In this document: positions 13,188 through 18,750 of the stretch, piece after piece
How the letters are laid out: each line of letters starts with the position of its first letter
How positions within the stretch are numbered: the stretch's first letter is position 1
Assembly (NCBI GenBank): GCA_947565475.1
Contig: CANOGI010000009.1
Location: forward strand, 1 to 18,750
From: an uncultured Eubacteriaceae bacterium
GTDB lineage: Bacteria > Bacillota > Clostridia > Lachnospirales > CAG-274
Reading direction: 5' to 3'
DNA: 18,750 nucleotides
Position numbers and translations under genes: made by a program
The notes under the pieces: model-generated
Told to the model about the DNA's origin: nothing
Seen by the model: only the letters and a program-made list of their open reading frames with translations
The model's database searches: none

Positions 13188-14228
13188 ATGATAAAAGCGG
13201 GAATAATCGGAGCGACGGGCTACGCCGGAAGCGAGCTTGTGAGAATACTTACAAACCACCCGAAAGCTGAAATAGCCGTAATAACGTCTCAAAGCTACAA
13301 AGGTCAAAATTACGGAAGTGTATACGAGAATTTCAGGCATACTGAAAAAATATGCGAGGAAGAGAATATAGAGGAAATGGCAAAAATATGCGACGTAATT
13401 TTTCTGGCTCTTCCCCATGGTGTAGCGAGTAAAAAAGTAACTGAGAAAATACTTGAGAACACGAAAATAATAGACTTAGGAGCGGACTTCCGCCTGCGGG
13501 ATTTTGATGTATACGAAAAGTGGTATAAAACGTCTCACGAGGCAAAAAAAATACTTCCCGAGGCCGTATACGGACTGTGCGAGATAAACAGGGATAAAAT
13601 AAAAAATAAAAGAATAATAGCCAACCCCGGATGTTACACCACTTGCTCAATCCTTTCTCTTTACCCGTTGGTAAAAGAAAATTTAATAGACTCAGACACA
13701 ATAATAATAGACGCGAAATCAGGCGTAACTGGAGCGGGACGTGGAATAAGCTTAGGAACTCACTTTGACGAGGTAAACGAATCCGTAAAAGCGTATAAAA
13801 TAGCCTCTCACAGACATACCCCTGAAATAGAGGAACAGCTCTCAATAGCGGCCGGAAAGAAAATAGTTTTATCTTTCACGCCTCATTTAATACCTATGAA
13901 TAGAGGAATACTATCTACATGCTACGCTTCTTTAAATGGCGATTACAGCTATGCCGATATAAAATCAGTATATGAGAAATACTATAAAAACGAATATTTT
14001 GTCCGCCTTACAAAAGAGGGAGTATTCCCTGAGACAAAATGGGTAAAAGGCTCAAACTTCTGCGATATAGGCTTTACTATTGATAACAGAACAAATAGGA
14101 TAATAGTAACCGGAGCGATAGATAACTTGTTTAAAGGGGCAGCGGGTCAGGCTGTTCAAAATATGAATATATTGTTTGACATTGACGAGAAAACAGGAAT
14201 AGAACATCCACCTGTATTTCCTATTTAA
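13188..14228 (+). CDS. argC: N-acetyl-gamma-glutamyl-phosphate reductase
   Basis: NADPH-dependent reduction of N-acetylglutamyl phosphate to the semialdehyde. I choose the ATG at 13188 (346 aa): it has GAGGA 8 bases upstream, while an in-frame ATG at 13167 overlaps the operator and has no ribosome site. Visible are the GATGYAGSELVR nucleotide-binding start, catalytic Cys in NPGCYTTCS and His in SHRHTPEIEEQL, and KGAAGQAVQNMN near the end. First gene of argCJBD. Confidence 0.97.
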   Translation: MIKAGIIGATGYAGSELVRILTNHPKAEIAVITSQSYKGQNYGSVYENFRHTEKICEEENIEEMAKICDVIFLALPHGVASKKVTEKILENTKIIDLGADFRLRDFDVYEKWYKTSHEAKKILPEAVYGLCEINRDKIKNKRIIANPGCYTTCSILSLYPLVKENLIDSDTIIIDAKSGVTGAGRGISLGTHFDEVNESVKAYKIASHRHTPEIEEQLSIAAGKKIVLSFTPHLIPMNRGILSTCYASLNGDYSYADIKSVYEKYYKNEYFVRLTKEGVFPETKWVKGSNFCDIGFTIDNRTNRIIVTGAIDNLFKGAAGQAVQNMNILFDIDEKTGIEHPPVFPI

Positions 14229-14248
14229 TTATGGAAAGGATGAAATAC

Positions 14249-15472
14249 ATGAAAATAATAAAAGGAAACGTGACAACCCCTAAAGGTTTTAAGGCCGTGG
14301 GAAACTTTGTCGGCTTAAAAAAAGAGAAAAAAGACCTTGCCCTTATATTAAGCGATAACCTCTGTACGGCGTCAGGCTGTTTTACTCAAAATATAGTAAA
14401 AGCGGCGCCCGTACTCTGGGATATAGAAAGGGTAAAAACTAAAGAGAATAAAATAAAAGGAATAGTCGTAAACAGCGGAAACGCCAACGCCTGTACAGGA
14501 ACCACAGGATTAAAGGATTCTGAGACCACAGCGGAAGTTTTCGCCAAGCTTGCCGGCTGTGATAAAGAAAATGTCCTTGTTTGCTCAACGGGAGTAATCG
14601 GTGTAAATCTTCCTATGGAAAAATTAACCGATGGCATAAAAACGACATATCCCCTCTTGTCAGACAGCTTTGAGGACGGCGAATTAGCGGCTGAGGCTAT
14701 TATGACGACAGATACTTTTATAAAAACAATATGTGTGGAAGTAGAGCTTTCAGGAAAAAAGGTAACAATAGGCGGAATGGCTAAAGGCTCTGGAATGATA
14801 AATCCAAATATGGCTACAATGCTCTGTTTTATAACAACCGATGCCGACATATCAAAAGAAATGCTTGACAAAGCCCTGTCAGAGTGCGTTGAGGACACTT
14901 TTAATATGATATGCGTCGACGGAGACACAAGTACAAACGACACCGTTTTGGTTCTCGCCAGCGGTCTGGCTGAAAACGACCCTATTACAGAGGAAAACGC
15001 CGATTATAACGCCTTTAAAGAAGCCCTTTTTGAGATAAACAAAACCCTCGCCATAAACTGTGTAAAAGACGGCGAGGGAGCCACAAAATTAATGGAAGTA
15101 ACCGCATCCGGCGTAAAAACAAAAGACAGCGCGAGAAAACTCGTAAACTCCGTTGTTTCGTCAAATCTTTTTAAAGCGGCTCTTTTCGGAGCTGACGCTA
15201 ACTGGGGCAGAGTGCTCTGCGCTATGGGTTATTCGGGAGCTGAGTTTGACCCAAATCTCGTGACCATAGTATTTAGAAGTAAAGCGGGAGAGATTCTTCT
15301 TATGGACAACGGTTCTCCAATAGTTTTTGATGAGGATAAAGCGGCGGATATTTTAAAAGAATCGGATATATATATTGACATAAAATTAAAAGAGGGAACA
15401 GAAACAGCTACTGCATGGGGCTGTGACCTCACTTATGACTATGTTAAAATAAACGGCGATTACCGTTCGTAA
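14249..15472 (+). CDS. argJ: Glutamate N-acetyltransferase (ornithine acetyltransferase)
   Basis: Moves the acetyl group from N-acetylornithine to glutamate, recycling it. In some bacteria the same enzyme also makes N-acetylglutamate from acetyl-CoA; which form this is cannot be told. I choose the ATG at 14249 (407 aa) because GGAAAGGATG precedes it with the spacing used by its neighbours; ATGs at 14231 and 14240 lie in that site. The autoprocessing site is visible as NMATMLCF, with Thr the nucleophile of the beta chain, plus GMAKGSGMINPN before it and DGDTSTNDTVL and FGADANWGR after. No argE or argA is nearby, as expected with ArgJ. 20 bp after argC. Confidence 0.97.
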   Translation: MKIIKGNVTTPKGFKAVGNFVGLKKEKKDLALILSDNLCTASGCFTQNIVKAAPVLWDIERVKTKENKIKGIVVNSGNANACTGTTGLKDSETTAEVFAKLAGCDKENVLVCSTGVIGVNLPMEKLTDGIKTTYPLLSDSFEDGELAAEAIMTTDTFIKTICVEVELSGKKVTIGGMAKGSGMINPNMATMLCFITTDADISKEMLDKALSECVEDTFNMICVDGDTSTNDTVLVLASGLAENDPITEENADYNAFKEALFEINKTLAINCVKDGEGATKLMEVTASGVKTKDSARKLVNSVVSSNLFKAALFGADANWGRVLCAMGYSGAEFDPNLVTIVFRSKAGEILLMDNGSPIVFDEDKAADILKESDIYIDIKLKEGTETATAWGCDLTYDYVKINGDYRS

Positions 15473-15514
15473 ATAGTAGTGATTTTCTAAACAAATACAA
15501 AAGAGGTTATAAAA

Positions 15515-16378
15515 ATGATGAAAGAAGTAATAGAAAAAGCGCAGATATTAACCGAGGCTCTTCCATATATAAAAGAGTTTAACGGAATAACCGTTGTGAT
15601 AAAATACGGCGGAAGCGCTCTTGTGAACGAGGATATAAAAAATACGCTTATAAAGGATATAGCGCTGATGAAATACGTCGGCTTCAAACCCGTTCTCGTG
15701 CACGGAGGCGGAAAAGACATAAATCAAACGCTTGAGAAACTTAATATAAAATCAGAATTTAAAAACGGGCTCAGAGTAACCGATGAAAAGACAATGGAAG
15801 TTGTGCAGATGGTACTCGCCGGAAAATTGAATAAAGACCTTACGACAGAATTATGCGCTCAGGGTATAAAAGCCGTGGGCATCTGCGGAAAAGACGCCGA
15901 CTTTTTAAAAGTTAGAAAACTTATGTCAGACGGCGAGGATTTAGGGCTTGTTGGGGAAATAACCGACGTCGACACATCACTTATAAATACTCTTATAGAC
16001 AACGATTTTGTACCTGTAATATCTCCAATAGGAGTCGGCCCCGACGGAAAAAGCTATAATATAAACGCCGATTACGCCGCAGTGGCTGTCGCCGGCGCTC
16101 TTCACGCTCAAAAACTTGTTTTCGTAACCGACGTACCCGGTGTTTTGGCTGATATAAACGACCCATCAAGCGTAATATCCATAATGAATGTAAAAGAAGT
16201 AAAAAATATGATAAAAGACGGTATAATATCAGGAGGAATGATTCCTAAGGTCGATTGCTGTATAGCGGGAGTTGACGCCGGCGTGGATAACGTCCATATT
16301 CTCGACGGAAGAATAGAACACTGCCTTATACTTGAGATATTCACGAAAAAAGGCATAGGAACCCTTATAGAGGCTTAA
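15515..16378 (+). CDS. argB: N-acetylglutamate kinase
   Basis: ATP-dependent phosphorylation of N-acetylglutamate, the committed step of the pathway. 287 residues. Motifs: KYGGSAL, VHGGGKDINQTL, GLRVTDEKTMEVVQMVLAG, NINADYAA, FVTDVPGVL and SGGMIPKVDCCIAGVDAGV. An N-terminal helix of about 25 residues before the kinase core (MMKEVIEKAQILTEALPYIK) is characteristic of arginine-inhibited hexameric enzymes, so feedback inhibition by arginine is likely; this is an inference from the extension. AGAGG precedes a double ATG; either Met could start. 42 bp after argJ. Confidence 0.96.
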   Translation: MMKEVIEKAQILTEALPYIKEFNGITVVIKYGGSALVNEDIKNTLIKDIALMKYVGFKPVLVHGGGKDINQTLEKLNIKSEFKNGLRVTDEKTMEVVQMVLAGKLNKDLTTELCAQGIKAVGICGKDADFLKVRKLMSDGEDLGLVGEITDVDTSLINTLIDNDFVPVISPIGVGPDGKSYNINADYAAVAVAGALHAQKLVFVTDVPGVLADINDPSSVISIMNVKEVKNMIKDGIISGGMIPKVDCCIAGVDAGVDNVHILDGRIEHCLILEIFTKKGIGTLIEA

Positions 16379-16416
16379 AACGGCTTTCACAGTCCATTAA
16401 CAAGGAGGAAGAGACA

Positions 16417-17586
16417 ATGAATACTTTTGAGCAAGGCGCGAAAACAGTAATGAATACTTATAACCGTTTTCCTATAGTTCTTGAAAAGGGAGACGGAATG
16501 TACGTTTACGACGAGAACGGAAAAAAATACCTTGATTTTGTGGCTGGTATAGCCGTAAACTCATTGGGGCATAACCATAAAAAATTAACGGAAGCTATAA
16601 CTAATCAAGCGAAAACATTAATCCACTGCTCAAATCTTTATTATACAAAACCGCAAATATCATTAGCCTCAAAACTTGTGGAAAACAGTGATTTTGACAA
16701 AGTGTTTTTCTGCAACAGCGGAGCGGAGGCTATAGAAGCGGCGTTAAAAGTATCAAGAAAATACGGAAGCAAAACAAACCGTTATGAAATTATCACAATG
16801 AAAAACTCATTCCACGGAAGAACTTTCGGAGCTGTAACGGCAACGGGCCAACCTCATTATCAAGAGGGTTTAGGAGAGCTTCTTCCCGGAATAAAATACG
16901 CTGAGTTTAACAATTTTGAGTCACTCACTAAAGTATTGACAGATAAAACGTGCGCTATTTTATTGGAACCGTTGCAGGGAGAGGGAGGAATACACCCGGC
17001 TGAGAAAGAGTATCTTGAAAAAATAAGAAAACTTTGTAATGAAAAAGATATTATGCTCATATTTGACGAGGTACAGTGCGGAGTTGGACGTCTGGGAACA
17101 CTCTTCGCCTATCAGACCTTTAAAGTCGTGCCGGACGCGGTATGTACCGCTAAAGGTATAGCCGGAGGCGTGCCTATGGGCTTAATGGCGGCAACGGATA
17201 AACTCGCCGAAAGCTTTAAACCTGGTGACCACGCCTCTACTTTCGGAGGAAACCCTCTCGCCGCCGCCGCTGGAAACGTTGTGGTAGACGAGCTTTTAGG
17301 CGGTCTTCTTGAAAATGTTAGAAAAAACAGCTCATACCTTACAGAAAAATTAAATTTCTTAAAATCTAAATATCCCATAATAACCGATGTTCGTGGTATA
17401 GGATATATGCAGGGTATAGAACTCTCCATAACCGTTTCCGATATAATAAAGCGTACTATAGAAAATGGACTTCTTCTTGTAAACGCGGGAAAAAATGTAA
17501 TCCGTTTTGTTCCGTCGCTGATAGCGGAAAAAGAACATATTGACGAGGGAATAAATATTCTCGATTCTGTATTGTCTGAATTTTAG
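16417..17586 (+). CDS. argD: Acetylornithine aminotransferase
   Basis: PLP-dependent interconversion of N-acetylglutamate semialdehyde and N-acetylornithine. 389 residues, a class-III aminotransferase: FCNSGAEAIEAALKVSRKYG, SFHGRTFGAVTATGQ, IFDEVQCGVGRLG, the PLP lysine K246 in CTAKGIAGGVPMG and HASTFGGNPLAAAA. The ATG at 16417 follows AAGGAGGAAG. 38 bp after argB. The compact spacing supports one operon. Confidence 0.97.
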   Translation: MNTFEQGAKTVMNTYNRFPIVLEKGDGMYVYDENGKKYLDFVAGIAVNSLGHNHKKLTEAITNQAKTLIHCSNLYYTKPQISLASKLVENSDFDKVFFCNSGAEAIEAALKVSRKYGSKTNRYEIITMKNSFHGRTFGAVTATGQPHYQEGLGELLPGIKYAEFNNFESLTKVLTDKTCAILLEPLQGEGGIHPAEKEYLEKIRKLCNEKDIMLIFDEVQCGVGRLGTLFAYQTFKVVPDAVCTAKGIAGGVPMGLMAATDKLAESFKPGDHASTFGGNPLAAAAGNVVVDELLGGLLENVRKNSSYLTEKLNFLKSKYPIITDVRGIGYMQGIELSITVSDIIKRTIENGLLLVNAGKNVIRFVPSLIAEKEHIDEGINILDSVLSEF

Positions 17587-17608
17587 AGATTAGAAAGGAT
17601 AAAAAATA

Positions 17609-18094
17609 ATGAGAAGAACCGACAGGGAAATAACCGATATAAAAGAAATTTATAAAATTATGAAAAAATGCGAAGTATGCGACATAGCTTTTTTTGATGA
17701 TGATTTTCCTTATATAATACCGTTAAACTTTGGAGTAACTTTAAAAAACGGACTATTTGAGATATATTTGCACGGAGCCGGCAAAGGAAAAAAAATAGAC
17801 CTTTTAAATAAAAATAATCACGTTGGTTTTGCCGCGCGCTGTGCGGAAAATTTGATTTTAGACGATAAAACAGTCTGTAAATCAACTATGGAATATGAGA
17901 GCGTATGCGGAAATGGAATTATAAAAATATTGCCGGAAGAAGAAAAAGCGTATGGATTAACAATTTTAATGAATCAATACTTAAAATCAAGAAATGATTT
18001 TGACTTTGACGATAAAATACTTAAATCCTTAACCGTTATGAAAATTGAGGTTTCTCATATTTACGGAAAAAAATCATCTCACCGCCAAAACTAA
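17609..18094 (+). CDS. NimA-like pyridoxamine 5-phosphate oxidase family protein
   Basis: 161 residues. MRRTDREITDIKEIYKIMKK, CEVCDIAFFDDDFPYIIPLNFG and YLHGAGKGKKIDLLNKNNHVGF (abridged) match the flavin-binding split-barrel family that includes 5-nitroimidazole resistance (Nim) proteins; the His in LHGAGKGKK is the conserved one. Function in vivo is unknown for most members and drug resistance should not be assumed. It lies 22 bp after argD with its own AGAAAGGAT site and ends at the operon terminator, so it is likely co-transcribed with the arginine genes. Confidence 0.85.
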   Translation: MRRTDREITDIKEIYKIMKKCEVCDIAFFDDDFPYIIPLNFGVTLKNGLFEIYLHGAGKGKKIDLLNKNNHVGFAARCAENLILDDKTVCKSTMEYESVCGNGIIKILPEEEKAYGLTILMNQYLKSRNDFDFDDKILKSLTVMKIEVSHIYGKKSSHRQN

Positions 18095-18095
18095 T

Positions 18096-18140
18096 AAAAA
18101 AGTGGGTGTGAAAAAATAAATTTTTCACACCCACTTTTTT
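18096..18140. terminator. Perfect bidirectional terminator between convergent genes
   Basis: 20-bp perfect arms (AAAAAAGTGGGTGTGAAAAA, 18096-18115, and its complement 18121-18140) with a 5-base loop. A and T runs on both outer sides serve both strands. It starts 2 bases after the stop of the Nim-like gene, and its other edge overlaps the stop codon of the converging gene at 18139. The hairpin core is repeated at 2760-2800. Confidence 0.92.
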
Positions 18141-18447
18141 ATTTTCTCTTTCTTCCCGCCATAAATGAGCCGAGACAAAATCCAAGCAATACTCCGTATA
18201 AGACGCCATGAGAAATATTAGTGTCCAAAATAATAGAAATAATTACACCAACAGTACATCCCGTGAGAATAAAAATGGATATAAAATTATAAGGATTTGA
18301 TTTTCTTTGACTTTCGTTATTTTTTTCCCATTTCTCAAAAGCCGAAGTTCTTCTTTTCTCAAATTCCGATTTCTCAAAATCACTGAATTTAAAATTTTTA
18401 TAGATTTCCTCTTTATCATCTCTATCTCTCATAAAAACACAACCCAT
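18139..18447 (-). CDS. Small two-helix membrane protein, unknown
   Basis: Up to 102 residues, MGCVFMRDRDDKEE at the start. A second ATG (18432) is an alternative start and neither has a strong ribosome site. A charged N-terminal half (about residues 7-50) is followed by two hydrophobic helices (about 53-73 and 78-95) with a glycine-rich turn, and a basic tail AGRKRK. No family recognised. The stop codon lies in the terminator. It has no same-strand partner in the window. Confidence 0.6.
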   Translation of the reverse strand: MGCVFMRDRDDKEEIYKNFKFSDFEKSEFEKRRTSAFEKWEKNNESQRKSNPYNFISIFILTGCTVGVIISIILDTNISHGVLYGVLLGFCLGSFMAGRKRK

Positions 18448-18694
18448 ATCTTTTTATGGTAAATCAAGGCGTGTTCCTTTTCTCTCTGTAATAAAAAACG
18501 CCTCTCTTAAAAATCCCATACAATCTATTATTTTTATTAAACAAATCTATTATAACCATATATAAAAATTTTATAACCCGCGAATTTTACAATAAACACA
18601 AAATAAAATTTATTTTATTGTCTATTTGACTATAATAGACTCTTTCTAAACTATATAATTACGGCTATTTGATAAGCGTGAAACTATAGTTTCA
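18448..18694. other. Gene-free AT-rich stretch with degenerate A and E remnants
   Basis: TATTTGACTATA (18623-18634) resembles a family A right end. TAGACTCTTTCTAAACTATA (18636-18655) followed by TAATTACGGCTATTTGAT resembles the left end of family E. No gene or clear promoter is seen; TATAAT on the minus strand near 18548-18553 lacks a good -35. Confidence 0.4.
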
Positions 18695-18750
18695 TATATA
18701 GTCAAATCACTTGAAAACCCGAACAAGTTCGGCGGATAAAAATCCTTTTT
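18695..18750. repeat. Family A element, left part (A5), cut by window edge
   Basis: TATATAGTCAAATCACTTGA followed by GAACAAGTTCGGCGG, identical in layout to the left end of the 8772-8936 copy. The right end lies outside the window. Confidence 0.7.

Noticed and set aside
13333..13845. 170-codon open frame on the minus strand inside argC
   Set aside because: Shadow of the argC coding sequence with low-complexity Leu/Phe-rich product.

Overview
The window looks like a chromosomal segment of a low-GC, AT-rich member of the Clostridia (Bacillota). This rests on strong AGGAGG-type ribosome sites, the serC-serA-DUF1015 cluster, a DUF4867 gene, an ArgJ-type arginine pathway and an SPP1-like packaging module. 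No rRNA or tRNA gene is visible, and the genus cannot be fixed from the sequence alone.

Layout, left to right. (1) 1-2268, minus strand: phage DNA-packaging genes in the order terS, terL, portal, with the portal gene running off the left edge. (2) 2269-2895: repeats, hairpins and a 10-bp tandem array. (3) 2896-6924, minus strand: serC, serA and a DUF1015 gene, a serine-biosynthesis cluster whose serA/DUF1015 gap is filled with nested repeats. (4) 7529-8188, minus strand: a membrane-anchored protein with two PepSY domains. (5) 8189-10304: an island of repeats enclosing one DUF4867 gene, which is tightly flanked by inverted copies of a 172-bp element. (6) 10305-12889, minus strand: argG-argH. 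(7) 12890-13187: a divergent arginine control region with two good promoters and ArgR-like sites. (8) 13188-18094, plus strand: argC-argJ-argB-argD and a NimA-like flavin-binding protein, ending at a perfect bidirectional terminator. (9) 18139-18447, minus strand: a small two-helix membrane protein, followed by repeat remnants.

The arginine genes supply every step from N-acetylglutamate to ornithine by the acetyl-recycling route, plus citrulline to arginine. Ornithine carbamoyltransferase is not in the window. The serine genes supply the dehydrogenase and the transaminase; no phosphoserine phosphatase of a known family is present, and a DUF1015 protein occupies that place.

The most unusual content is the intergenic DNA. 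I label the repeat families by letter. A (end TATAGTCAAAYCACTTGA), B (end TATAGTGAAAGAACTT) and C (end TATAGTGAACAAA) are small inverted-repeat elements with related ends at TA targets. E (172 bp) and F (227 bp) are further palindromic elements. D is a structured element bounded by TAACCGAC and GTCGGTTA, usually with an inner hairpin. A D copy lies downstream of every minus-strand chromosomal gene or operon here (DUF1015, serA, PepSY, DUF4867, argH), always in the same orientation, and in two cases it contains the stop codon. Elements are nested in each other, and several uninterrupted sites can be reconstructed.
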